Assembly: GCA_022844205.1 (NCBI GenBank)
Contig: JALHMF010000013.1
Location: 1-57,286 of the forward strand
Length of the DNA: 57,286 nucleotides
Origin: Xanthobacteraceae bacterium
GTDB taxonomy: Bacteria > Pseudomonadota > Alphaproteobacteria > Rhizobiales > Xanthobacteraceae
Direction: 5' to 3'
Positions 7,935-15,714 of the stretch are shown piece after piece. Positions within the stretch are counted from its first letter, which is position 1. Each line of letters starts with the position of its first letter. The notes beneath the pieces are model-generated. The model had not been told where the DNA came from and made no database searches. It saw only the letters and a list, made by a program, of their open reading frames with translations. Both the position numbers and the translations under genes were made by a program.

Positions 7935-8227
7935 ACGATCCTGCTCCGCAATTCCTGTCACCGAACGCGAAGCCCGCGTTCGCCCCGGGCGTGCGGCTTG
8001 CCAACAGCGAGGCGCATGGCGGCTGGGTGCTGCTGGCACCCGAGCGCGTGCTCAAGACCGACAGCATTTCGTATGAGATTCTGAAACGCTGCAACGGCGT
8101 GAATTCCATTTCCTCGATCGTGAACGATCTCGCGACAACCTTCGACGCACCGCGCGAAAAAATCTTCGCGGATGTTTCAGCGCTGTTCGTGCAGCTTGCG
8201 AGCAAACGGATGGTGAACATCACATGA
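7931..8227 (+). CDS. pqqD: PqqA-binding chaperone PqqD
   Basis: This 98-residue RiPP-recognition-element protein binds PqqA and delivers it to PqqE. I chose the GTG at 7931, which overlaps the pqqC stop (GTGA), instead of longer in-frame starts inside pqqC. The sequence has the PqqD pattern: [20 protein letters not shown], then an [18 protein letters not shown] winged-helix part. A C-terminal helix ends LASKRMVNI. It is a free-standing pqqD, not fused to pqqC or pqqE as in some bacteria. It overlaps pqqE by four bases. Confidence 0.95.
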   Translation: MNDPAPQFLSPNAKPAFAPGVRLANSEAHGGWVLLAPERVLKTDSISYEILKRCNGVNSISSIVNDLATTFDAPREKIFADVSALFVQLASKRMVNIT

Positions 8228-9327
8228 GCGCGGAGGCGGCCACACTGCAAAAGCCGCTCGGCCTGCTCGCCGAACTCACGCATCGCTGTCCGCTTGGCTG
8301 TCCTTACTGTTCGAACCCGGTTGAACTGGAGAGCAGGACCGGCGAACTCGACACGGCAACATGGGCGCGTGTGTTTCGGGAAGCCGCGCAGCTTGGGGTG
8401 TTGCAGGTTCATCTTTCCGGCGGCGAACCCGGCGCGCGGCGCGACCTTGTGGAGATCACCAAGGCGGCGCGCGATGCGGGTCTCTACAGCAACCTGATTA
8501 CATCGGGGGTTGGCATCAATACGGATCGGCTGCGCGAACTGGCCGATGCAGGTCTCGATCATGTGCAGGTTTCCATTCAGGACAGCGAGCCGGTCTCCGC
8601 CGACACAATAGCGGGCTATGAAGGAGCCTTCGAGCGCAAGCGCACGCTCGCGAAGGATACTGTGCAGCTTGGGCTGCCGCTTACCGTCAACATGGTCGTG
8701 CATCGGGCGAACATCGAACGGGTCGAGGAGATGATCGAACTGGCGCTCGGCTTTGGCGCTTCCCGCGTCGAGATCGCCCACGCGCAGTATTACGGCTGGG
8801 CGCTCAGGAATCGCGATGCGCTGATGCCAACGCGCAAACAGGCGGAGCGCGCGGCGGAGAAACTGGTGCCGCTGCGCGAACGCTATCGCGGACAGATCGT
8901 GATTGATGCCGTGGCGCCGGATTATCACGCGCGCTATCCGAAGGCCTGTGTCGGCGGATGGGGCAGGCGCTCGCTCAACGTCACACCTTCGGGCCGTGTG
9001 TTGCCCTGTCATGCGGCGGAAACGCTGCCGCTCGAATTCTGGAACGTGCGTGAACATTCGCTCGCGGAAATCTGGGGACGCTCGCCCGCGTTCCAGGCGT
9101 TCCGCGGCACCGGATGGATGCAGGAGCCGTGCAAAAGTTGCTCCCGCCGCGAGCAGGATTTCGGCGGCTGCCGCTGTCAGGCATTCGCACTCACGGGGGA
9201 TGCGGCTGCGGCCGATCCGGTCTGTCATCTGTCGCCGCATCACCATCTGATCGAAGCGCTCTCCGGCGGGCAGGGCGCGGGCGAATATGTCTATCGCCGG
9301 ATGAATACGAGCACTTCGGCCCGCTGA
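8224..9327 (+). CDS. pqqE: PqqA peptide cyclase PqqE (radical SAM)
   Basis: This 367-residue radical SAM-SPASM enzyme forms the C-C bond between Glu and Tyr of PqqA. The CPLGCPYC motif near residue 23 binds the catalytic [4Fe-4S] cluster, and [13 protein letters not shown] near 65 is the SAM-binding strand. The C-terminal SPASM region supplies further cluster ligands in [39 protein letters not shown] and DPVCHLS. It is the last pqq gene. No pqqF-type protease and no PQQ-dependent dehydrogenase lie in this window. Confidence 0.96.
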   Translation: MSAEAATLQKPLGLLAELTHRCPLGCPYCSNPVELESRTGELDTATWARVFREAAQLGVLQVHLSGGEPGARRDLVEITKAARDAGLYSNLITSGVGINTDRLRELADAGLDHVQVSIQDSEPVSADTIAGYEGAFERKRTLAKDTVQLGLPLTVNMVVHRANIERVEEMIELALGFGASRVEIAHAQYYGWALRNRDALMPTRKQAERAAEKLVPLRERYRGQIVIDAVAPDYHARYPKACVGGWGRRSLNVTPSGRVLPCHAAETLPLEFWNVREHSLAEIWGRSPAFQAFRGTGWMQEPCKSCSRREQDFGGCRCQAFALTGDAAAADPVCHLSPHHHLIEALSGGQGAGEYVYRRMNTSTSAR

Positions 9328-9408
9328 TTCACCGCGTTCAGCGACGGCTGCGCTGCGTGCTTCACACCGCCGGCAATAGCGGCTAATCAATTCGCCCGAG
9401 AGTTGCGA

Positions 9409-11037
9409 ATGAATATTCCCACGTTCCTGCGTAATCCTGCGATGCTGCTCTCGGCCGTCTCCGGGCTGATTGTGCTGAGCTGGTTCGCGCTCGGATGGCC
9501 GGTCGAGCTTCCGCGCACGCCGCTCGGCGTGAACGAAAAACTGGATTGCATTTCCTATTCGCCGTTTCGCGCGGGCGAGTTTCCCGCTGCCGGTGTGGTT
9601 ATTCCGGCGCAGCGGATCGATGAGGATCTGGCAAAACTCGCAGCCCTCGCGTCTTGCGTGCGCACGCATTCCACCGGTTTTGGATTGGATCGCCTGCCGG
9701 CACTCGCGCAGAAGCGCGGCATGAGTGTTGTGCTTGGCATTTCGCTTTCGCGCGATCAGGCGGAGAACAAGCGCGAGATTGAAAGGGCATTTGCGGCGGT
9801 CAATGCCAGCCGTGCCGCGATCCGCTCGCTGGTGGTGGGCGAGGGCGTGCTCTCTCGAAACGAAATGAGCCCCGCGGAACTCGCCACGATCATTCGCAGC
9901 GTTCGCCAGAGCGCGCGCGTGCCGGTTACTTACGCCGACAATGCGGATACCTGGCTGCGCGCGTCCGATATTATCGGCATCGTCGAAACGATCACCGTGA
10001 ATTTCGAGCCCTATTCGGCGCGCTATCCGGTTTCCGTTGCCTCCGTTCAGCAAGGAATGCGCGAGTTGCGTGCGAAATTTGCATCCGTCTATCCGGGCAA
10101 GGAAGTGATCTTCGCCCGCGCCGGCTGGCCGAGCGAGGGACGCATGCGCGACGGCGCCCGGGCGTCACGGGCCGATCAGGCCATCGCGATTCAAGAGATG
10201 CTCGCCGCGGGCAAGGCCGGCAATTTCCGCGTTCATCTCTTTGAAGCATTCGATCAGCCGTGGCGGATGCGCAGCGACGGCACGGCCGCCGCCAGCATGG
10301 GCCTGTTCGAAGGCGACAGCAGGGAGTTGAAATTCCGTCTCGGCGGGCAGTTGAGCAATCATCCCTACTGGTTTTTTCAGGGGGTGATCGGCGTGATGTC
10401 CGTGCTGGTTGTGTTCGCGGCGGCGTTTCTGGGTGCGCGCAGCGGCGGACCTTTCGACATAAAAAAAATGAACGGGCTGCCGGTGGCGGCAATCGCGCTT
10501 GTGAGCGGTCTCACCATTGGCGAAGCGCTGACCGATGCCGCCCGGCAGGACCAGTCGTTCTTCGGCTGGATTTACGCGGCTTTCTTCGTGATACTTGCCG
10601 TTGCGGTGCCGATGATATGCGCGGTCGCGGCCATCCGGCGCGTGCCGTTCGAAGGCTTCGCGTCGATCCTCGATCCGCTCTCGCGCAATCTCGTGCAGCC
10701 TTTTTCGCGGATTGTCGCGGCGGCGCTGATTCTGGTCACGCTGGCCGCGATCGAGCTTGCGCTGGGTCTCGTTTTCGAGCCCGCCAGCCGGGAGATCCAG
10801 TTCGCGGCATTGACCGCGCCGGTTGTCTCGCTGTTGGTGGTGTCGTTCGCCAATCCACCCGGCGAGCGGCGGGATACGGCCGCGGAGATTTCAGCCGCGG
10901 GCCTGCTGATTGCGGCCGCGGTATTTCTCTTCTTCAGCGAGGGCGTCTTGAACTGGCAGGCTCTCTGGTTCGAGGCGCTGCTGGTCTTGCTTGCATGGGT
11001 CTTGGTAAGGGCACGGGGCGCGCGAACGACAGGATAA
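9409..11037 (+). CDS. GH17-like membrane protein (NdvC-type glucan protein) with altered active site
   Basis: This 542-residue protein starts with one membrane anchor (residues 11-30). A GH17-like (beta-1,3-glucanase fold) periplasmic domain runs to about residue 315, followed by roughly eight membrane helices. The domain order resembles NdvC of Bradyrhizobium, which is needed for beta-1,6 linkages in cyclic glucans. Alignment by eye suggests that both GH17 glutamates are gone. The proton-donor motif VGNEV reads VGEGV (residues 143-147), and the nucleophile motif xExGWPS reads ARAGWPS with Arg237. EAFDQPWR and TYADNADTWLR are otherwise conserved. It may bind or transfer glucan, or be inactive. 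Its last 104 bases overlap a gene on the other strand. Confidence 0.7.
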   Translation: MNIPTFLRNPAMLLSAVSGLIVLSWFALGWPVELPRTPLGVNEKLDCISYSPFRAGEFPAAGVVIPAQRIDEDLAKLAALASCVRTHSTGFGLDRLPALAQKRGMSVVLGISLSRDQAENKREIERAFAAVNASRAAIRSLVVGEGVLSRNEMSPAELATIIRSVRQSARVPVTYADNADTWLRASDIIGIVETITVNFEPYSARYPVSVASVQQGMRELRAKFASVYPGKEVIFARAGWPSEGRMRDGARASRADQAIAIQEMLAAGKAGNFRVHLFEAFDQPWRMRSDGTAAASMGLFEGDSRELKFRLGGQLSNHPYWFFQGVIGVMSVLVVFAAAFLGARSGGPFDIKKMNGLPVAAIALVSGLTIGEALTDAARQDQSFFGWIYAAFFVILAVAVPMICAVAAIRRVPFEGFASILDPLSRNLVQPFSRIVAAALILVTLAAIELALGLVFEPASREIQFAALTAPVVSLLVVSFANPPGERRDTAAEISAAGLLIAAAVFLFFSEGVLNWQALWFEALLVLLAWVLVRARGARTTG

Positions 11038-11386
11038 GCAAACCGGCTGCAAGCGCGGACAACGGCGTGTTGTAGAGCAGGAGCCCGAACACGGCCGTTG
11101 AGACAGCCAGCAGGAAAACCCGGAAGTCCGGTTTCCAGAGATGCCAGGCCGCGGCGATCATCGCCATGCCGCCAAACAATTGTGTGTCGCGAAAGTCGGC
11201 CGTTGCATTGCGCAGGAAACAAGTTGCGCGCAACAGGCCCGCCGCGCAGTCGAGTTCGACCTCGCGCGAGCCGAGCACGAATGTCCGCAGGTAAAACGCC
11301 GCGAAGAACGCCGCACAGGCAAGCGCAATCGCGATATTGGTCTGGCGCGGATTGGGCAAAAAGTAGCGCATGGCTGACGATGCCAT
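10934..11386 (-). CDS. Small integral membrane protein, overlapping convergent gene
   Basis: This protein of up to 150 residues has about four hydrophobic helices (IAIALACAAFFAAFYL, FGGMAMIAAAWHLW, VFLLAVSTAVFGLLLY, LSALAAGLLILSFA) and a Pro/Arg-rich tail. The tail is encoded within the 3' end of the GH17-like gene on the other strand. The helix pattern and two cysteines in DCAAGLLRATCFL make a real protein likely, although the start is uncertain (ATG at 11386 or 11371, neither with a good ribosome binding site). I cannot name the family. A role tied to the neighbouring glucan protein is possible from position only. Confidence 0.55.
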   Translation of the reverse strand: MASSAMRYFLPNPRQTNIAIALACAAFFAAFYLRTFVLGSREVELDCAAGLLRATCFLRNATADFRDTQLFGGMAMIAAAWHLWKPDFRVFLLAVSTAVFGLLLYNTPLSALAAGLLILSFARPVPLPRPMQARPAAPRTREPASSRRPR

Positions 11387-11410
11387 GCGCGGGCGGCGGA
11401 CCGCAATCGC

Positions 11411-12322
11411 TCAGTTCTTCCTGTCGGGGTTGCGGTTAAAAGGATCGGTCGCGATCACGACCCCCGCGATGACGAGCACCATCCCGACCGCGTGGTAGGT
11501 GCGGAAAATTTCCCCCAGCAGCAGGATCGCGAACAGCACGCCAAACACCGGTGTCAGGTAGAAGAAAATCCCTGCAACTGAAGGACCGACCCGCTTCACG
11601 CTCATCTGGAACGCGCCGAAAGCGCCGACACCGGGAATGAGTGCCAGCGAAACAATGCTGAGCCACGCAGGGCCGCTCGACGGGACGATGCCTGTTGTGC
11701 CGATTTCGTACAGCACGAACGGCAGCAGACAGAGCGCACCCATCAGCGCAATCGAAGCGAAGAGGGTGAGTGTCGGGAGATCCTTCACCTTTTCGCGCTT
11801 CAGCATGACCGAGTAGATCGCCCAGCTGATTGCGGCCGCCAGCATGCCGATGTCGCCGATGTTGAACTGGAACGATTGCAGATTGGCGAAGTCGCCATTC
11901 AGCACGATCACCGCGACTCCGGCGAAGCCCATCAACAATCCCGCCATCCGCAACCAGGTCAGCCGCTTGCCGAAATAGAACGCGTCCATCAGCACGATCA
12001 GCAGCGAAGAAGAATTGTAGATCAGTGCGGCGTTGGTGGCGGTCGTGTAATGCAGCGAGATGTAAACCCCGCCGCCGCAGATCACCATGCCGAGGACGCC
12101 GAGCATGAAAATATCGAAGGCGGCGGCGCGCAGGCGATCCCATGCAGCCACGATGCCCGCCAATGCAAACGGCAGCAGGATGAGCGCTGCGAGCGACCAG
12201 CGCCCGAAGGCGAGCGTCCACGGCTGCACCAGTCCCGCCGATGCGCGCCCAATGAGGACATTGGACGAGAAGAACAACGGCATCAGGATGAGCAGGAGAT
12301 AGGTGCTGAATTTGGATTTCAT
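11411..12322 (-). CDS. EamA/DMT-superfamily transporter
   Basis: This 303-residue membrane protein has ten predicted helices arranged as two EamA repeats of five. The first runs through FSSNVLIGRASAGLVQPW, ALIYNSSSLLIVLMDA and GFAGVAVIVLNG. The second starts at IGMLAAAISWAIYSVML and ends YLTPVFGVLFAILLLGE and VGMVLVIAGVVIA. Members of this family export amino acids, nucleosides or other metabolites, and the substrate cannot be told from sequence. It ends 25 bases from the start of the small membrane-protein gene and may be transcribed with it. Confidence 0.85.
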   Translation of the reverse strand: MKSKFSTYLLLILMPLFFSSNVLIGRASAGLVQPWTLAFGRWSLAALILLPFALAGIVAAWDRLRAAAFDIFMLGVLGMVICGGGVYISLHYTTATNAALIYNSSSLLIVLMDAFYFGKRLTWLRMAGLLMGFAGVAVIVLNGDFANLQSFQFNIGDIGMLAAAISWAIYSVMLKREKVKDLPTLTLFASIALMGALCLLPFVLYEIGTTGIVPSSGPAWLSIVSLALIPGVGAFGAFQMSVKRVGPSVAGIFFYLTPVFGVLFAILLLGEIFRTYHAVGMVLVIAGVVIATDPFNRNPDRKN

Positions 12323-12387
12323 CGTAAGTTTGGAACTGCTACTGAAAAATTAATGTCTTCAGGGTTGATTTCTGATATTCTATTAGC

Positions 12388-12594
12388 ATGTCGATACCAT
12401 CAAAAAATCGCTTAAAACGATCCGCTTCTGGCAAGTTTGTGCTGGGCAGCGGTCGTTTCTCAAAGATCAGCGCCGTTGAAGGTATCAAAAGAACAAGGGC
12501 TATGAAAAAAAGGGCAAAAAATTTCGATGATCAAGGCCTGAGCGTGGCCCAGCGGCGCGCGATACTGGTCAAAATCTACCGCAAAAAAGCTTGA
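12388..12594 (+). CDS. Fic-associated antitoxin-like small protein
   Basis: This 68-residue basic protein begins with a GKFVLGSGRFSKISAVEGI segment and ends GLSVAQRRAILVKIY. Short proteins with this pattern often precede fic genes in alphaproteobacteria. ISAVEG resembles the inhibitory (S/T)xxxE(G/N) motif of Fic antitoxins, although the first position is Ile instead of Ser or Thr. It lies 12 bases upstream of a broken fic gene on the same strand, which supports the antitoxin reading. Base composition is AT-richer than the surroundings. No clear ribosome binding site precedes the ATG. Confidence 0.55.
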   Translation: MSIPSKNRLKRSASGKFVLGSGRFSKISAVEGIKRTRAMKKRAKNFDDQGLSVAQRRAILVKIYRKKA

Positions 12595-12606
12595 GCCTTT
12601 AGCGCA

Positions 12607-12934
12607 ATGTATGACGTCGCGGACGACACGTATTGTTATCCGGGCACGAATGTAATCATCAACAAACTCAGCACTCGTCGACAATCTGTCCTTGATGAAT
12701 TTGAAACGGAAATGACCGATCTGCGTGCCGCAGAGCCATTTCCACACGGCGAATTCAACTCAGCGCATTACTACGCTATCCACCATCATCTTTTCCAAGA
12801 CGTTTATGCTTGGGCGGGACGTAAACAAACTGAATCCCAAATTGGTCATTGACACAATCATTGCAAGTTTCAATGGCGACGAAGAACCGCTGAGAAAATT
12901 GATCCTAAGTTTGATCTTCGATCAATCTGACTAG
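12607..12934 (+). pseudogene. Fic toxin remnant with internal deletion and frameshift
   Basis: The first frame (12607-12852) gives a normal Fic N-terminus: TYCYPGTNVIINK, then FNSAHYYAIHHHLFQDVYAW and AGR, after which it runs into a stop. The next frame (up to 12934) continues with LNPKLVIDTIIASFNGDEEP, which looks like the C-terminal end of the same family. The roughly 100 residues between, including the catalytic HPFxxGNGR loop needed for AMP transfer, are absent. An internal deletion near 12825-12840 explains both the loss and the frame change. The gene cannot make an active AMPylator. Its end overlaps the 3' end of the SPOR-protein gene. Confidence 0.75.
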
Positions 12935-14013
12935 CGCAAAGCCAGCCGTTGCCCGTCGAAGATCGTGGTCTGGCAGGGTACGCCCTTCTGGTGGAGCATC
13001 GCGCAGGCGCGGGCGGCGGCCCCCGCGTTCGCGAGTGGACCCGCGACGAGCCGCAGCTCAACGGTTCCCTGCTTCATGCCGTCGCGCACGCTGACCAGCG
13101 GCCGCAGGCCTTCGAGGGCCACGCCATGATTGCCGCGGATGTTCGCCCAGAGCGCGCGCAGCCCGTCGATCGAGGCTTCGCCGCCAAGGTCGATCGCGAA
13201 CTCGGTGCGCGTTGCCGTCGAGTCCGACGACTGCGGCGAATAAGGATTCTGTGCATTCGCCTGCTGCTGATTGGGAAATTGCAGACGGTTCGAGGCCATC
13301 GGCGCGGGCGGCACCGGCGGCGGCTGCACCTGGCGGGCGTTCAGGCTGTTTTGAGTGAACATGCCGGGGTTCGGCGGCACACCGCGAGCCTGCGGTGGAG
13401 GAGTGTCGTCGTCGTCCGTGGCGCGTTGCTGCTGTCCGCGTTGCATCGGCTGCTGGGCGGGCTGCTGCATCGCCATCTGGCCCGGCACGTTTTCCGGGCG
13501 CGCGGGCGGCATGGCGGGACTCTGCCGGCCGACCGGACCGGAAGGCGATTGCGGGATCGCGGCTTCGTTCGCAGGGCGCTGGACGGGCGCTGGCTTTTCT
13601 TTTTCTTTCGAGATGGAGGCGGTGATGTCGCCCACGCTGCGCTCGAGTTGATCGACGCGGTTGACGAGCCGGTCGCGTTCGGCGGCGAGCGCGCGCAGCG
13701 CGTCCTGCAATTTGGAAATCTCAAGTTCGATCTGGGATTTTGACGGCAACGGCGGCAGTGCGGGAACCGAAGCTGTGGTGCCCGGAGCGGGTGCACTGAT
13801 CGCGGTGGGTGAAGGTTTCGCGACAATATTCGCGGGCGGCTTGCTGCCGCGGCTAGCGCTGACCGCGAGCGCGATGGAAAGGGCCGCGGCCAATACCGTG
13901 CAGACAGCCACCGACCCCCAGATCACATAGCGCGTGACGCCGGGCTTCCTCTGCGCCAGATCCCTGAGGTTTCGCAGGTCCTTCAGGTCCTGCGCCGCCT
14001 GCTTCAACTCCAT
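12931..14013 (-). CDS. SPOR-domain membrane protein with coiled coil
   Basis: This 360-residue protein has a cytoplasmic basic start, one membrane helix near residues 27-50 (YVIWGSVAVCTVLAAALSIA), a Pro/Ala-rich stretch and a coiled coil near 93-140 (LEISKLQDALRALAAERDRL). A Gln/Pro-rich linker to about 270 and a C-terminal SPOR-like domain follow (EFAIDLGGEASIDGLRALW through LVAGPLANAGAAARAC). SPOR domains bind denuded peptidoglycan at division sites, so a periplasmic envelope role is likely. It is divergent from glmU, a peptidoglycan-precursor gene, which fits, but its precise role is unknown. Confidence 0.75.
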   Translation of the reverse strand: MELKQAAQDLKDLRNLRDLAQRKPGVTRYVIWGSVAVCTVLAAALSIALAVSASRGSKPPANIVAKPSPTAISAPAPGTTASVPALPPLPSKSQIELEISKLQDALRALAAERDRLVNRVDQLERSVGDITASISKEKEKPAPVQRPANEAAIPQSPSGPVGRQSPAMPPARPENVPGQMAMQQPAQQPMQRGQQQRATDDDDTPPPQARGVPPNPGMFTQNSLNARQVQPPPVPPAPMASNRLQFPNQQQANAQNPYSPQSSDSTATRTEFAIDLGGEASIDGLRALWANIRGNHGVALEGLRPLVSVRDGMKQGTVELRLVAGPLANAGAAARACAMLHQKGVPCQTTIFDGQRLALR

Positions 14014-14168
14014 CGATCGGCCCCTGCGCTGATGCGCTATCCCCGCGAATCAGCCGACACTGGAATTTACCAGAGTCGGGGCCGCAAGACCGGGAACAAC
14101 CCGCGCCGCTTTCGGGATTTGCACGCTTCGGCTAAACCGCACCGCGTCACCCGCCGACAGGAGGCCAG

Positions 14169-15506
14169 ATGCCGGAGCCAACCGCGATCGTGCTCGCCGC
14201 AGGCGAAGGCACGCGCATGGCATCCTCGCTGCCAAAGGTGCTGCACCGCATTGGCGGGCAGCCGCTGATCGCCCATGTCCTGACGACAGTCAGGGGGGCC
14301 GGAATAGGCCCGGTGGCCGTTGTGGTGGGTCCCAAACGGGAGGATGTGGCGGAAGCGGTACGGGAATCCGCCCCCAAAGCCCGGATTTTTGTCCAGAAGG
14401 AGCGCCGGGGCACGGCCCATGCGGTCCTCGCGGCCAGGGACGCGCTGACCGGTGGCGACCTGCTCGTCATGTTCGGCGACACGCCGCTGGTGCGCCCGCA
14501 AACGGTGACGGCTTTGCTCGACGCGCTGAAGGACTCCGCGATCGTGGTGCTCGGCTTTCGCCCCGCCGATCCCACGGGCTACGGCCGTCTCGTGATGGAG
14601 AGCGGCCAGTTGCAGGCGATCCGCGAGGAGCGCGATGCGAGCCCGGCCGAGAAAAAGATCGATCTGTGCAACGCCGGCCTGATGGCGTTTTCCGGCCAGC
14701 ACGCGCGCTCGCTGATCGAGCGGATCAAGAACAACAATACGAAGAAAGAATTTTACCTGACCGACGCGATTGCGCTCGCGCGTGCGGAAAATCTGTCCGT
14801 CGCCGTGCGCGAGGCGAGCGAGGAGGAAGTCATGGGCATCAACGACAAGTCGCAGTTGGCGGAGGCGGAAGCCGCGTTGCAGAAACGCCTGCGTGCCGCG
14901 GCGATGCAATCGGGTGCGAACCTCGTGGCGCCGGATACCGTATTTCTCTCCGCCGATACGAAGCTCGCCAAGGATGTGATCGTCGAGCCTTACGTCGTGT
15001 TCGGTCCCGGCGTCACGGTGCAGCAGGGCGCCACCATCCGCTCGTTCTCGCATCTGGAAGGGGCCCATGTCGGTGCCGGTGCCTCCATCGGTCCTTACGC
15101 AAGGCTGCGGCCCGGCACCAAGCTCGGCGAGAAGGTGAGGATCGGAAATTTTGTCGAGACCAAAGCGGCCGAATTCGGCAAGGGCGCGAAGGCAAACCAT
15201 CTCGCCTATGTCGGCGATTCAACCGTCGGCAAGGACGCGAACATCGGGGCCGGTACCATCACCTGCAACTACGACGGCTTCAACAAGACCAAGACGATCA
15301 TCGGCGACGGCGCCTTCATCGGCTCGAACTCGTCGCTGGTGGCGCCGGTTAAAATCGACAAGGGCGCCTATATCGCCTCCGGCTCCATCATCACCGAGAA
15401 CGTGCCCGCCGATGCGCTGGGCGTTGCCCGCGCCAAGCAGCAGAACAAGAAGGGCTGGGCGAAGAACTACCGGGCGCTGAAATCCAAGGGAAAGCCTAAA
15501 AAATAA
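14169..15506 (+). CDS. glmU: Bifunctional UDP-GlcNAc pyrophosphorylase / GlcN-1-P acetyltransferase
   Basis: This 445-residue cytoplasmic enzyme makes UDP-GlcNAc for peptidoglycan and lipid A. The N-terminal uridyltransferase half has [19 protein letters not shown] near residue 9, FGDTPLVRP near 102 and LCNAGLMAF near 165. The C-terminal acetyltransferase half is a left-handed beta helix: [48 protein letters not shown] conserved end lies around [13 protein letters not shown]. Length is normal. It lies 208 bases upstream of glmS, so the two sequential steps of the pathway are adjacent. Confidence 0.97.
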   Translation: MPEPTAIVLAAGEGTRMASSLPKVLHRIGGQPLIAHVLTTVRGAGIGPVAVVVGPKREDVAEAVRESAPKARIFVQKERRGTAHAVLAARDALTGGDLLVMFGDTPLVRPQTVTALLDALKDSAIVVLGFRPADPTGYGRLVMESGQLQAIREERDASPAEKKIDLCNAGLMAFSGQHARSLIERIKNNNTKKEFYLTDAIALARAENLSVAVREASEEEVMGINDKSQLAEAEAALQKRLRAAAMQSGANLVAPDTVFLSADTKLAKDVIVEPYVVFGPGVTVQQGATIRSFSHLEGAHVGAGASIGPYARLRPGTKLGEKVRIGNFVETKAAEFGKGAKANHLAYVGDSTVGKDANIGAGTITCNYDGFNKTKTIIGDGAFIGSNSSLVAPVKIDKGAYIASGSIITENVPADALGVARAKQQNKKGWAKNYRALKSKGKPKK

Positions 15507-15514
15507 CTCACCCC

Positions 15515-15580
15515 GTCATCACCGACTCGCCCACGCCAACGGCTCGCTTCGCTTGCCGGGCGTGACGGCCCGGTAATGAC
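15515..15580. repeat. GTCAT...ATGAC intergenic palindrome, copy 1
   Basis: This element between glmU and glmS begins GTCATCACCGACTCG and ends GGCCCGGTAATGAC. The arms are imperfectly complementary, with an inner GGCTCGCTTCGCTTGCC. It shares its right end (GGCCCGGTAATGAC) with copy 6 at 37384-37416. The rest of the 208-base gap contains no gene I can see. Confidence 0.6.
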
Positions 15581-15714
15581 ACTGGAGGGCAAGGATTAAC
15601 CGCATTCGACGAGTTGAGTTGCAATAAGCTGTCGCCTGATTTGATTTTCAGGCGGCTGCAACGGCTCTTAAACCATAAACGGCTAGATTGAAGGCTGCGG
15701 GGAGTTTTGGCTCT

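Noticed and set aside
7831-10053. Minus-strand frame of 740 codons across pqqC-pqqE and the GH17-like gene
   Set aside because: It crosses several clearly coding genes on the other strand and shows no protein family pattern.
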